A DNA stretch of 64,000 nt, taken from Marinomonas sp. SBI8L. Its GTDB lineage: Bacteria > Pseudomonadota > Gammaproteobacteria > Pseudomonadales > Marinomonadaceae. The position numbers and the translations under genes are program-made. The stretch is from NCBI RefSeq assembly GCF_001624705.1, contig NZ_JSEO01000012.1, positions 1 to 64,000 on the forward strand, written 5' to 3'. The notes under the pieces were generated by a model. It worked only from the letters and a program-made list of their open reading frames with translations, made no database searches and was not told where the DNA came from. Position 1 is the stretch's first letter. Each line of letters opens with the position of its first letter. Shown here one piece after another: positions 41,193 through 50,532 of the stretch.

Positions 41193-43649
41193 ATGAGCAA
41201 CGAAGACAATTTTTCAGATGATACAGACACATTAACGAAACAAGATGTTGTGATTGATGAGCTAGAAGGGGATGACGTTGTTCTAAGTGATCCAAAAGCT
41301 TTAGCTTTGCCTGAAGACGTTCTGCCTGATGTTATTTATATTTTACCTCTATCGAGTAGGCCTTTCTTTCCCGCTCAAGTTCAGCCTGTCGCAGTAGACC
41401 TTGACCCTTGGGAAGAAACTCTCGAAAGAATCTCTTTGGACTCACAATCAAGTGTTGGTTTGCTTTTCAGCGAAAGTGCGACAGATGGTGCGCCTTCTGT
41501 AAATGAGTTTAAGCAAATTGGTTGTGTGGTAAAGGTACACAAAGCAACACCAGAATCAGGCAAGATGACTTTCTTAGCTCAAGGCTTAAAGCGTTTTGAA
41601 GTGGTTGAATGGCTAGATGAAGAAGCTCCATATCGCGCGCGTGTTAAGTACTTAACGGACACAAAAGTAAATGATGATGAATCTAAAGCGTATTCCATCT
41701 CTATTTTGGATTCTATTAAGGAGCTAATTCGTGTTAATCCTTTATTCAGTGAAGATTTAAGGCAGTATTTAGCGCGCTTTTCATTTAATCAACCTGGCTT
41801 GTTAGCTGACTTTGCCGCCTCGATTACATCAGCAGAGGCGGATGAACTGTATCATGTATTAGAAACAAGACCTGTTCATAAACGCATGCACTTATCTCTT
41901 TTATTGCTAAAACGAGAGTTAGAAATAGCCCGTTTGCAAAATGAAATCAGTGCTGAGGTGAATGATAAAATTAGCACTCATCAAAGAGAGTTCTTTTTAA
42001 AGGAGCAGCTTAAGGTTATTCAAAAAGAACTTGGCTTATCAAAAGACGATAAAACCTCAGATATTGATAAATTTAGACAACGGCTTGAAGGCAAGCAACT
42101 AACGGAAAAACAGCAAGAAAAAATAGATGAAGAGCTAGAGAAGTTGGGCATTCTTGAGTCTGGTTCGCCTGAGTATGGTGTGACTCGCAACTATCTTGAA
42201 TGGGCTACAGCCTTACCTTGGGGCGTTTGCTCACAGGATAATATGGACATAATCAAGGCGCGCCAAGTGTTAGAAGATCACCATACTAGTTTGGATGATG
42301 TGAAAGACCGTATTATTGAGTTTCTTGCTTTGGGTGCGCATCGTGGTGAGATGGGAGGATCTATCATGCTTTTAGTTGGACCTCCAGGTGTTGGTAAAAC
42401 ATCAATTGGCAAATCTATTGCAGCATCTTTAGATCGTGAATTTTACCGTTTTAGCTTGGGTGGTATGCGAGATGAAGCAGAAATTAAGGGGCATAGACGT
42501 ACCTATATTGGTGCTTTACCCGGTAAATTCGTACAAGCTTTAAAAGATGTGAAGGTCGAAAATCCTGTCATCATGTTAGATGAAATAGATAAAATAGGGG
42601 CTTCTCATCAAGGCGATCCTGCTTCTGCTTTATTAGAGGCATTAGATCCTGAGCAGAACGCTGAATTCCTCGATCATTACTTAGATATGAGAGTGGATTT
42701 ATCTAAGGCATTATTTGTTTGTACTGCTAACCAACTAGATACGATTCCTAGTGCACTGTTAGACCGTATGGATGTGATTCGTCTATCTGGCTATATTGCT
42801 GAAGAGAAGTTAGCAATTGCTAAGCAGCATTTATGGCCCAAGTTACTGAAAAAAAATAAGCTGCTTAAAAAGCAATTAAACATTACTGACGCAGCGTTGA
42901 AGCATCTCATTGAGAATTATGCCCGTGAAGCTGGAGTGCGTGGTTTAGATAAACTATTGCAGAAAGTACTACGAAAATGTGTTGTGCAATTGATGACTGA
43001 AAGTGCTGAAAGTATCAATGTCGGTATTAAAGATATTGAGGCTTTGTTAGGTGCTCCTTATTTTAAAGCTGACTCTTCAATTAGAGGGGTTGGTGTTGTA
43101 ACTGGCCTAGCTTGGACTTCTATGGGAGGTGCAACCTTACCTGTTGAAGCAAATCGAGTGCATGAGTTGAGCCGTGGCTTGAAATTAACGGGTAAACTTG
43201 GGGATGTTATGAAGGAGTCTGCTGAAATTGCGCACTCTTATGTCGCTTCACATTCTAAAACCTTTAATTTGCAACCAGATTACTTTGATAAAAGTACGAT
43301 ACATCTTCATGTCCCAGAAGGTGCGACTCCCAAAGATGGGCCAAGTGCTGGTGTGACTATGGCTACTGCGCTTATGTCTTTAGCGAGAAATGAGCCAATA
43401 AAAAAAGGTCTGGCTATGACAGGGGAGCTAACCTTAACTGGGCAGGTCCTCGCTATAGGTGGCGTTAAAGAAAAGATTATTGCAGCGAAACGCAGTAAGA
43501 TCTTTGAGGTTATTTTGCCTGAGCCTAATAGACGTGATTTTGATGAGTTGCCTGATTCAATAAAAAGCGGCATGACAGTACATTTTGCCCAACGCTTCTC
43601 AGATGTTGAGAAGGTTGTTTTTGTTAAAGCAAAAGGCTCAGTTCATTAA
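41193..43649 (+). CDS. lon: ATP-dependent Lon-family protease, AsrA (second Lon) type
   Basis: An 818-residue Lon: N-terminal LON domain (LPDVIYILPLSSRPFFPAQVQPV near residues 44-66), coiled-coil linker, AAA+ module with Walker A GPPGVGKT at 396-403 and Walker B VIMLDE at 459-464, and protease domain with catalytic Ser718 (KDGPSAG) and Lys761. The N-terminal acidic extension and RPFFPAQ start resemble the AsrA (PA0779) type of Pseudomonas more than the housekeeping Lon. It degrades misfolded and regulatory proteins in the cytosol. Single gene with its own terminator. Confidence 0.92.
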   Translation: MSNEDNFSDDTDTLTKQDVVIDELEGDDVVLSDPKALALPEDVLPDVIYILPLSSRPFFPAQVQPVAVDLDPWEETLERISLDSQSSVGLLFSESATDGAPSVNEFKQIGCVVKVHKATPESGKMTFLAQGLKRFEVVEWLDEEAPYRARVKYLTDTKVNDDESKAYSISILDSIKELIRVNPLFSEDLRQYLARFSFNQPGLLADFAASITSAEADELYHVLETRPVHKRMHLSLLLLKRELEIARLQNEISAEVNDKISTHQREFFLKEQLKVIQKELGLSKDDKTSDIDKFRQRLEGKQLTEKQQEKIDEELEKLGILESGSPEYGVTRNYLEWATALPWGVCSQDNMDIIKARQVLEDHHTSLDDVKDRIIEFLALGAHRGEMGGSIMLLVGPPGVGKTSIGKSIAASLDREFYRFSLGGMRDEAEIKGHRRTYIGALPGKFVQALKDVKVENPVIMLDEIDKIGASHQGDPASALLEALDPEQNAEFLDHYLDMRVDLSKALFVCTANQLDTIPSALLDRMDVIRLSGYIAEEKLAIAKQHLWPKLLKKNKLLKKQLNITDAALKHLIENYAREAGVRGLDKLLQKVLRKCVVQLMTESAESINVGIKDIEALLGAPYFKADSSIRGVGVVTGLAWTSMGGATLPVEANRVHELSRGLKLTGKLGDVMKESAEIAHSYVASHSKTFNLQPDYFDKSTIHLHVPEGATPKDGPSAGVTMATALMSLARNEPIKKGLAMTGELTLTGQVLAIGGVKEKIIAAKRSKIFEVILPEPNRRDFDELPDSIKSGMTVHFAQRFSDVEKVVFVKAKGSVH

Positions 43650-43716
43650 TTCGACACTTAAATTTTTCCCTTGGCTTCTTCTTGATGCCATTTCATGAGA
43701 AAATCTTGTTTCAGAG

Positions 43717-43744
43717 AGGCACTATCATTTTGGTAGTGCCTTTT
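43717..43744 (+). terminator. Terminator of lon
   Basis: AGGCACTA (43717-43724) pairs with TAGTGCCT (43734-43741), followed by T's. Confidence 0.8.
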
Positions 43745-43837
43745 ATCGTGTTTTGACGAGATTAATTTAGCTTAATCTCGAATACTTATTTCTAAAACCT
43801 TCACTTTCAAATGTATCAATTCGATGGAGCATGTTGA

Positions 43838-45172
43838 ATGCCGTTAAAGGCAACCTTTACTTCTGGATCAACCTTGCGTCATGTTGTTGTTATGTCAGCA
43901 ACCGGTGCTTTTGGACTTATGTCCATGTTTATGGTTGATTTGATTGATATTTTATTTCTCTCCATGCTTGACCAAAAAGAGGTCGTAGCGGCTGTTGGTT
44001 TTGCAAGTTCCATCATGTTTTTTACTATCTCCTTGAGCATAGCCGTGTCTATATCTGCTACGGCTTTAGTATCTAAGGCTGTAGGACAGGGGGATAGAGT
44101 GCAAGCAAAACGACGAGCGACTAATGTCCTTGTGTTTGGTGTTTTGTTTTCATTTCTTATTATTTATTTTTTAATGCCAAGAATCCCTCATTTACTCTAT
44201 TTCTTAGGGGCGAATGGAATTACTCTGGATTTAGCGACGAGTTATTTACAGATCTCTATTTTAGGTATGCCGGCTATTATGGTGGGTATGATTGGCTCTG
44301 GTATAATGCGTGCTCTGGGCGATGCCAAGCGCGCTATGTACGCTACTTTAATTAGTGGTTTAGTTAATGCTGTACTAGATCCATTGTTAATTTTTGGACT
44401 AGGGTTAGGCCTAGATGGTGCTGCAATAGCATCCCTAATTGCTCGCTGCTCTATGCTGGCAATTGCGTATTACGGCTTGGTAAACGTACATCAAATTTTA
44501 TCACGCTTTGATTGGCTGTATTTTGCCCAAGATTTTAAACAAATTTCCTTTATCGCTTTTCCCGCCATGTTAACCAACATGTCGTCGCCACTTGCGAATG
44601 CCATAGTTACTGAGCACATGGCTACCTTTGGCGATGATGCTGTTGCGGCTTACTCCATTATTGGGCGTGTAATACCTGTTGTTTTTGGTGGTCTTTTTGC
44701 CTTATCTGGTGCGGTAGGTCCGATATTGGGGCAGAACTATGGGGCGGGCAACTTTTTACGAATGCAGCAAACTCTGACAAGTGCTGTTATTTATAGTTTG
44801 AGCTACTGCGTATTGCTTTGTCTAAGTTTGTACGAGTTACAATTTTGGCTCATTGATGTATTTAGTGCTGGCAAAGAGACTGCCGCTTTAATTTCATTCT
44901 TCGCGACATATATTTCTTTTAGTTTCTTTTTTCAGAGTTTACTTTTTATTGGTATCGCGACTTTTAATAATTTAGGAAGTCCTAAAACATCTGCTTGGTT
45001 AAACTTTGGTAGGGCTACCTTGGGTACTTGGCCTTTGATCGTGTTTTTTGGCTGGTTCTTTGATGCAAAAGGAATTTTTATTGGTCAGGCGCTTGGTTCT
45101 ATTATTTTTGGCTGTATTGCTTTCACACTAGCAAGGCGCTATATCGCTGAGCTAGAAGTCAAAACGAACTAA
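43838..45172 (+). CDS. MATE-family multidrug efflux transporter
   Basis: The 444-residue protein shows twelve hydrophobic segments in the two-bundle MATE pattern (DILFLSMLDQKEVVAAVGFASSIMFF near residues 28-53; ILGMPAIMVGMIGSGIMRALGDAKRAMYATLISGLVNAVLDPLLIFGLGLG in the middle). It would export drugs or metabolites using Na+ or H+. Substrate unknown. GGAG site before the ATG. It converges on tlyA with only 8 bases between the stop codons. Confidence 0.9.
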   Translation: MPLKATFTSGSTLRHVVVMSATGAFGLMSMFMVDLIDILFLSMLDQKEVVAAVGFASSIMFFTISLSIAVSISATALVSKAVGQGDRVQAKRRATNVLVFGVLFSFLIIYFLMPRIPHLLYFLGANGITLDLATSYLQISILGMPAIMVGMIGSGIMRALGDAKRAMYATLISGLVNAVLDPLLIFGLGLGLDGAAIASLIARCSMLAIAYYGLVNVHQILSRFDWLYFAQDFKQISFIAFPAMLTNMSSPLANAIVTEHMATFGDDAVAAYSIIGRVIPVVFGGLFALSGAVGPILGQNYGAGNFLRMQQTLTSAVIYSLSYCVLLCLSLYELQFWLIDVFSAGKETAALISFFATYISFSFFFQSLLFIGIATFNNLGSPKTSAWLNFGRATLGTWPLIVFFGWFFDAKGIFIGQALGSIIFGCIAFTLARRYIAELEVKTN

Positions 45173-45180
45173 AAAAGAAC

Positions 45181-45960
45181 TTACTGAGCTTTCTCTGTGT
45201 TGGTACTTAAGCTTGCCCAAATGAGATACTCCTGATTACCATCACCGCCTTTGATTTTGCTTTTAATATAGCAATGAACATTAAACCCTAAGTTCTCAAT
45301 GAGTTTTGTCATTTCAGTTTCTAGCCGAGCGACAGCTGTCTTATCTTTAACTATGCCTCCTTTTCCGATTGCTTGTTTACCCACTTCAAATTGAGGTTTG
45401 ACTAATGTGATAAGGTGTCCATTAGGTTTTAGTAGGTGTGGGAAGTTTGGTAGGATTTTTGTTTGAGATATAAATGACACATCCATTACGATTAGGTCAA
45501 AACCTTCAGGTGGGAAGTGATCACTGATATCTTGTTTGCTTAGATTACGTGCGTTAATCCCCTCAAGACAAATGATATTAGGGTTTTGTCTTAAGTTTTG
45601 ATCCAGTTGATCATGACCTACTTCTATACCTATTACTTTTTTGGCTCCCTCTTGGATAGCGCAATCACTAAAGCCACCTGTTGATTGACCAACATCCAAA
45701 ACGGTAAAACCACTAATATTGAGTTTTGTGTATTCAAGTGCCCCAGCTAATTTGAGTGCGCCTCGCGATACATATTTATCTGTATCATCAAGTAATAGCT
45801 TTATCTCGACATCTTGTTCTACTTTAAGACTTGGTTTTTGTACTTTTTGCCACTGGCCCTTGATGAAAATGGTAACTTTATTCTCAGAAATGTAGGTTTG
45901 TGCTTGAGCGCGGGATTTACAAAGGTTTTTTTGCGTAAGTAGCTGGTCTATACGTATCAT
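45181..45960 (-). CDS. tlyA: TlyA-family rRNA 2'-O-methyltransferase
   Basis: The 259-residue protein has an N-terminal S4 RNA-binding domain (IRIDQLLTQKNLCKSRAQAQTYISENKV near residues 2-29) and an FtsJ-like methyltransferase domain (TVLDVGQSTGGFSDCAIQEGAKKVIGIEVGHDQL near 86-119; LVKPQFE near 186-192). TlyA methylates 16S C1409 and/or 23S C1920 and affects capreomycin sensitivity in mycobacteria; the shorter form acts mainly on 23S. The target here is inferred from the family. Single gene. Confidence 0.9.
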   Translation of the reverse strand: MIRIDQLLTQKNLCKSRAQAQTYISENKVTIFIKGQWQKVQKPSLKVEQDVEIKLLLDDTDKYVSRGALKLAGALEYTKLNISGFTVLDVGQSTGGFSDCAIQEGAKKVIGIEVGHDQLDQNLRQNPNIICLEGINARNLSKQDISDHFPPEGFDLIVMDVSFISQTKILPNFPHLLKPNGHLITLVKPQFEVGKQAIGKGGIVKDKTAVARLETEMTKLIENLGFNVHCYIKSKIKGGDGNQEYLIWASLSTNTEKAQ

Positions 45961-46087
45961 TTTCTAGGCTTAGTGATTATGAAATAAGGGGCTATTTTAG
46001 CAAATAAGTAATAGCAACTATAGGCTTACAAACTTATTCAGCAAGGCATAAAATATAGCAAGTTTATGGATGAAAATAGGGTATGTT

Positions 46088-46915
46088 ATGCAAATTTCAG
46101 AGTTGTTTGATCAAATAGAACAGTTACCTATGGTGCCTGAAGTAGTGCGCACCTTGATTATGCAGTTAAATGACCCTGATATTGATTTAAATTCAGTAGC
46201 GGCAGATGTTGCAAAAGATCAGGTTATCTCTCTAAAGGTATTAAAAATTGTTAACTCAGCGCATTTTGGTTTGAGTCGAAAGATTTCATCCATTGATGAA
46301 GCTGTTGTTATGTTAGGTATGGCTAAACTGAAAAATATTGTTGTTGCATCTGGCTTAACTTCAAGTGTTCATCATGTTGTTGGGATGGATATGAAGAAGT
46401 TTTGGCAAGAGTCGATTTATATTGCTGGTATCGCTAAAGAGTTGGCTATCCTTGCTGATGAGTCAGACCCAGATGCTGCTTTTACGGCAGGTTTGTTATC
46501 AACGATTGGTAACTTATTGATAGTGATGGGTGTCCCCTCTCAGTCAATTGTAATTAAAGATAAGCAAGACGCTGGAATGGGTGGATATGAAGCAGAGCTT
46601 GAAGTGTTGGGTTTCTCAAGTGGGAATTTAGCTTCTAATTTGATAGAAAAATGGCGTTTCCCTCATATTTTAGGAGATGCTATTTTTGCTTATCAAAAGC
46701 CTTTGCTTTTAGCGAAGGACAATGCTTTGGCTTCTTTATTAAATCTAGCTCAGTATCTAGCGCGAGAAAAATTGAAGAGTAGTGATTTTGATACCATAAT
46801 GGCGAGTTTTCCATACGATGTTGCTAATAATGTCGGATTAAATCATGAAACGATGGAATGCCATCTAGATAGTATTTTTGTTGAAATTTCAGGCTTAGAT
46901 GAACTACTAAATTAA
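46088..46915 (+). CDS. HDOD-domain signalling protein
   Basis: About 275 residues forming a single HDOD domain (QLPMVPEVVRTLIMQLNDPDIDLNSVAADVAKDQVISLKVLKIVNSAHFGLSRKISSIDEAVVMLGM near residues 10-76). HDOD domains are HD-related but lack phosphohydrolase activity and act in signal cascades. I choose the ATG at 46088, which has TAGGG at good spacing, over the ATG at 46070. Partner unknown; a rhodanese gene follows 32 bases later. Confidence 0.87.
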   Translation: MQISELFDQIEQLPMVPEVVRTLIMQLNDPDIDLNSVAADVAKDQVISLKVLKIVNSAHFGLSRKISSIDEAVVMLGMAKLKNIVVASGLTSSVHHVVGMDMKKFWQESIYIAGIAKELAILADESDPDAAFTAGLLSTIGNLLIVMGVPSQSIVIKDKQDAGMGGYEAELEVLGFSSGNLASNLIEKWRFPHILGDAIFAYQKPLLLAKDNALASLLNLAQYLAREKLKSSDFDTIMASFPYDVANNVGLNHETMECHLDSIFVEISGLDELLN

Positions 46916-46947
46916 TTATTGAATGATGCTGCAGTTGAGGAAGTAAG

Positions 46948-47781
46948 ATGCGTACATTGATATCAGCACAAGCGTTAAAAAGTGAATTAGCTAATCCAGA
47001 TTTGATTATTTTGGACTCAAGGTTCTATCTAACAGATTTAGATAAAGGCCTGCTTGAGTACAATAAAGGGCATATTCCAGGTGCGCTATTTGTAGACCTT
47101 CATCATGATTTAGCCTCTCCTGAGAATGAGTTTAGTGGCAGACACCCTCTGCCAGCACCAGATGATTTTAGTCTTTATCTTCAGAAAAAGGGAATTAAGC
47201 TTAACTCTAAAGTTGTTGTTTATGATGATATGTCAGGTGCTATTGCTGCTAGAGCTTGGTGGATGTTAGCTCAAAACAATATAGATGTGAGAGTTCTTGA
47301 TGGCGGTATTAATGCTTGGTTGGCTATAGAAGGTGAGTTAGAAACTGTGGCACCTACTCTAAGAATCACTGATCAGTCGTTGAATATATCTTTCCCTTGG
47401 GCTGTGAGTGAAGAAGATGTGTTGGAAAATATGGAAACAGAAAGTTTCCAGCTGCTTGATGCTAGAGCAAGTGATAGATTTGAAGGTCAAAATGAAACAA
47501 TGGATCCATTGGCTGGCCATATCCCTGGAGCTTTAAATCGTCCTTTTCCGACTAATTTAGATAGCCAAGGTACTTTTTTATCATCTGAATCTTTGGCTCA
47601 AGATTTTAAGCAAATTGAGACGGATTTGGAAATTGTACATTACTGTGGTTCTGGAGTGACTGCTTGTCATAATGTATTGGCTAATTTGTCCGCTGCTGGT
47701 GATAATAAGCGCGTATTTATTGGGTCATGGAGCCAATGGTCAAAGAGAATGTTGAGATTAATGACTGAACAACAAGGTTAG
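46948..47781 (+). CDS. sseA: 3-mercaptopyruvate/thiosulfate sulfurtransferase (SseA-like)
   Basis: The 277-residue tandem rhodanese has an inactive N-terminal domain (LDSRFYLTDL, GHIPGALFVD) and an active C-terminal domain with Cys233 in HYCGSGVTAC. CGSGV[TS]A is the loop of 3-mercaptopyruvate sulfurtransferases. It transfers sulfane sulfur to acceptors such as cyanide or thiols in the cytosol. Strong GAGGAAG site before the ATG. Confidence 0.9.
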   Translation: MRTLISAQALKSELANPDLIILDSRFYLTDLDKGLLEYNKGHIPGALFVDLHHDLASPENEFSGRHPLPAPDDFSLYLQKKGIKLNSKVVVYDDMSGAIAARAWWMLAQNNIDVRVLDGGINAWLAIEGELETVAPTLRITDQSLNISFPWAVSEEDVLENMETESFQLLDARASDRFEGQNETMDPLAGHIPGALNRPFPTNLDSQGTFLSSESLAQDFKQIETDLEIVHYCGSGVTACHNVLANLSAAGDNKRVFIGSWSQWSKRMLRLMTEQQG

Positions 47782-47803
47782 TTGGACAGGAAAAAAGAAT
47801 AGG

Positions 47804-47833
47804 AAAGCACCTAATAATTCCCTAGGTGCTTTT
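47804..47833. terminator. Terminator between sseA and a convergent hypothetical gene
   Basis: AAAGCACCTA (47804-47813) pairs with TAGGTGCTTT (47823-47832). Confidence 0.8.
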
Positions 47834-47843
47834 GTCTCTGTAT

Positions 47844-48161
47844 CTATTTGGGTGTAACGCCAGCAATAAATATTTGGACTTCTTGAGTTTTTTCTCCAAA
47901 AATATGCTCTTTTACCAAATGAAGGAATAAATCAGCTTCTTTGGCGGTGACTATGCCGTCTACTAACTGAATACCAATACCTTCTTGAGTAAAGAAGAAG
48001 TGCCAGATATGGCCTTCAATGCAGACTTCTCCCTCTCCATTATCAAACGATACTTGCTCCCATTTGTAGTCAGTTGGAACAAAGCAAGACAGCTCTCTTC
48101 CTTGGTCTCCGTAGTTTAAATCTGGAATGTAGCCTTGACGATCAACAAGTTCAAATTTCAT
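47844..48161 (-). CDS. Hypothetical protein, function unknown
   Basis: This 105-residue soluble, acidic protein has no signal peptide or membrane segment. It appears alpha+beta with aromatic-rich strands (EGHIWHFFFTQEGIGIQLVDG near residues 49-69) and a helix on KEADLFLHLVKEHIFGE. I do not recognise the family. It is bracketed by terminator and spacer, so a monocistronic gene with AGGAGAT-like site before the ATG. Length and composition look genuine. Confidence 0.6.
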   Translation of the reverse strand: MKFELVDRQGYIPDLNYGDQGRELSCFVPTDYKWEQVSFDNGEGEVCIEGHIWHFFFTQEGIGIQLVDGIVTAKEADLFLHLVKEHIFGEKTQEVQIFIAGVTPK

Positions 48162-48380
48162 ATAGGATCTCCTGTGTAGACTTAATTAAAGACTACTCCT
48201 AAGTTAACAATTTGGCTCGTGTTTTTTTGCAAGTATGTTTATTTTTATTTATTTAGATCAAAGGTTCAGGAGGTTGAGAATTAGATAGAATGAAGCGCTT
48301 AGAATGCTTATAATTTGTTTATTAATAAAATAATTTTAGCTATTAGGTGCAGTGCATTTAAGTACGTGAAGGAAGGTTAA

Positions 48381-49550
48381 ATGAAAATAGCGGTAGCGGG
48401 CACAGGGTATGTTGGTATTTCAAACGCACTTTTACTTGCCCAGCATAATGAAGTGGTGGCGTTAGACATTATTCCTGCAAAAGTTGAGATGCTAAATAAC
48501 AAGTTATCGCCTATCTCTGATCAGGATATAGAGCGATTTTTACAGGAAGAGCAACTTAATTTTAAAGCAACACTTGATAAAGAGTTAGCATATGAAGAGG
48601 CTGATTTCGTTATTATTGCAACCCCGACAGACTATGACCCTGAGACTAACTATTTTAATACCTCTCATGTTGAGTCTGTAATCCAAGATGTTCTTACCAT
48701 TAATCCTGATACTTGTATGGTGATTAAATCTACCGTACCAGTTGGTTTTACAGCTTCAATGAAGGAAAAATTTAAAACAAACAATATTATCTTCTCTCCA
48801 GAGTTCTTAAGAGAAGGCAAGGCACTGCATGATAACCTTTATCCATCTCGTATTATTGTTGGGGAAAAGTCAGGTAGGGCTGAAATATTTGCAAGTCTTT
48901 TAGCTAAAGGTGCAGTTAAAGAAAATATCGATATATTAACTACGGACTCGACAGAAGCAGAAGCGATTAAATTATTTGCCAATACGTATCTTGCTATGCG
49001 AGTTGCTTTTTTTAATGAACTTGACAGCTATGCAGAAACACATGACTTGGACTCAAAACAAATTATTGATGGCGTAGGTTTAGATCCAAGGATTGGCACA
49101 CATTATAATAATCCATCTTTTGGTTATGGTGGATATTGTTTGCCGAAAGATACGAAGCAGCTACTTGCGAATTACAAGCAAGTGCCTAATAACATTATAA
49201 GTGCGATTGTAGATGCCAACAGTACAAGAAAAGATTTTGTTGCTGATGCTATTTTAAAGCGTCAACCTAAAGTTGTTGGTATTTATCGACTTGTGATGAA
49301 GGTGGATTCAGATAATTTTAGGGCGTCTGCTATTCAAGGAGTTATGAAACGAATTAAGGCAAAAGGAATTGAGGTAGTGATTTATGAACCTGCTCTCACA
49401 GAAATTAGCTTTTACAATTCAAAGGTTATAAATGACTTGAATGCATTTAAGGAGCTGAGTGATGTTATTGTGGCAAACCGTGTAACAGATGATATCTCTG
49501 ATGTGGATAGCAAAGTTTATACTCGGGACCTATTTGGTATAGATAGTTAG
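48381..49550 (+). CDS. ugd: UDP-glucose 6-dehydrogenase
   Basis: The 389-residue enzyme oxidises UDP-glucose to UDP-glucuronate with two NAD+. It has the Rossmann motif GTGYVG at 7-12, STVPVG at 117-122, EFLREGKAL and the catalytic Cys253 in [15 protein letters not shown]. The length fits the short enterobacterial Ugd type. GGAAGG site before the ATG. UDP-glucuronate or its derivatives are used in LPS core or capsule, and the next four genes are glycosyltransferases, so it supplies a core sugar nucleotide. Confidence 0.93.
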   Translation: MKIAVAGTGYVGISNALLLAQHNEVVALDIIPAKVEMLNNKLSPISDQDIERFLQEEQLNFKATLDKELAYEEADFVIIATPTDYDPETNYFNTSHVESVIQDVLTINPDTCMVIKSTVPVGFTASMKEKFKTNNIIFSPEFLREGKALHDNLYPSRIIVGEKSGRAEIFASLLAKGAVKENIDILTTDSTEAEAIKLFANTYLAMRVAFFNELDSYAETHDLDSKQIIDGVGLDPRIGTHYNNPSFGYGGYCLPKDTKQLLANYKQVPNNIISAIVDANSTRKDFVADAILKRQPKVVGIYRLVMKVDSDNFRASAIQGVMKRIKAKGIEVVIYEPALTEISFYNSKVINDLNAFKELSDVIVANRVTDDISDVDSKVYTRDLFGIDS

Positions 49551-49564
49551 TATTAAGAGAGAGT

Positions 49565-50509
49565 ATGAAAAAATTAGCTTATCTTAAGCAAAGGATTAAA
49601 AAAATTTATTATTATTTAAGTGAAACGATAATAATAAATTTACCTGTAAAAAAGGTTAATTCGTCTGACTTTTTAAAATTTAGGAAGGATAGTTATATAC
49701 TTGAAAGAGTTAACTATTATTGCAAAGATCAAAATGTATATTTAATTTCTAATGAAGCTACTCAAGTAGCAAAATTTAAAAAAACTAAGAGTTTTGCATA
49801 CTATGCAGACACTAAAAAAGTTGTTCGCTATTTTTCAAAAAGTTTTAAATTTGATTATTTGTTTGGTGACATTATTCATGTCCCAGAATTTCCTAGCTTT
49901 TTAAAAAGTCGTCCTATATCCGATATTAATCAAAACTCGATTCTTCTTAAGCTTAATGCGATAAGACATTATCAGTTTTTGAATGATAAGGTTTTATTTT
50001 TTAATAAAAAGAGTATGGCTGTTTGGCGCGGGTATATTTACCAAGAACAAAGGGAACTTTTGGTTCGAGAGTTCGCAGAGCATCCATACATAGATGTTGG
50101 TCATTGTGATACTAAGCGCTTAGATGTCCCTGCGTATAAAGGCTTTATGTCAGTTGAAGAGCAACTTGATTATAAATACATTATCAGTGTTGAAGGTTAT
50201 GATGTTGCTACTAACCTAAAATGGATTATGTCGTCAAACTCTCTTTGTTTTATGCCAAAACCTCGGTATGAAACTTGGTTTATGGAAGGGCGCCTCCAGG
50301 CTGGTTTTCATTATGTTGAATTAAATGATGACTTTAGTGATCTAGCTGAAAAGATTATGTTTTATGAAGCTAATCCAGAGGCTGCTTTGGAAATTATTAA
50401 AAATGCGAATGAATTCGTAAGTCAGTTTCTAGATGATGAAAGAGAGAAAGTTATTGCCTTGCTAGTAGCTGAAAAATATTTCAAATTGTCTGGACAATTA
50501 TTAGGTTAA
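49565..50509 (+). CDS. GT90-family (CAP10/LpsA-like) glycosyltransferase
   Basis: The 314-residue protein resembles the GT90 LPS glycosyltransferases: VWRGYIYQEQRELLVREFAEHPYIDVGH near residues 157-184 and the CAP10 block YIISVEGYDVATNLKWIMSSNSLCFMPKP near 208-236, then ETWFMEGRLQAGFHYVEL. It would transfer a sugar (xylose, glucose or galactose in known members) to the core or O-antigen. Its first third is unusually Lys/Tyr/Asn-rich and AT-rich, unlike neighbours. 14 bases after ugd, so same operon. Confidence 0.82.
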   Translation: MKKLAYLKQRIKKIYYYLSETIIINLPVKKVNSSDFLKFRKDSYILERVNYYCKDQNVYLISNEATQVAKFKKTKSFAYYADTKKVVRYFSKSFKFDYLFGDIIHVPEFPSFLKSRPISDINQNSILLKLNAIRHYQFLNDKVLFFNKKSMAVWRGYIYQEQRELLVREFAEHPYIDVGHCDTKRLDVPAYKGFMSVEEQLDYKYIISVEGYDVATNLKWIMSSNSLCFMPKPRYETWFMEGRLQAGFHYVELNDDFSDLAEKIMFYEANPEAALEIIKNANEFVSQFLDDEREKVIALLVAEKYFKLSGQLLG

Positions 50510-50532
50510 CAAACTAAGTGGTAAGTAAAGAT

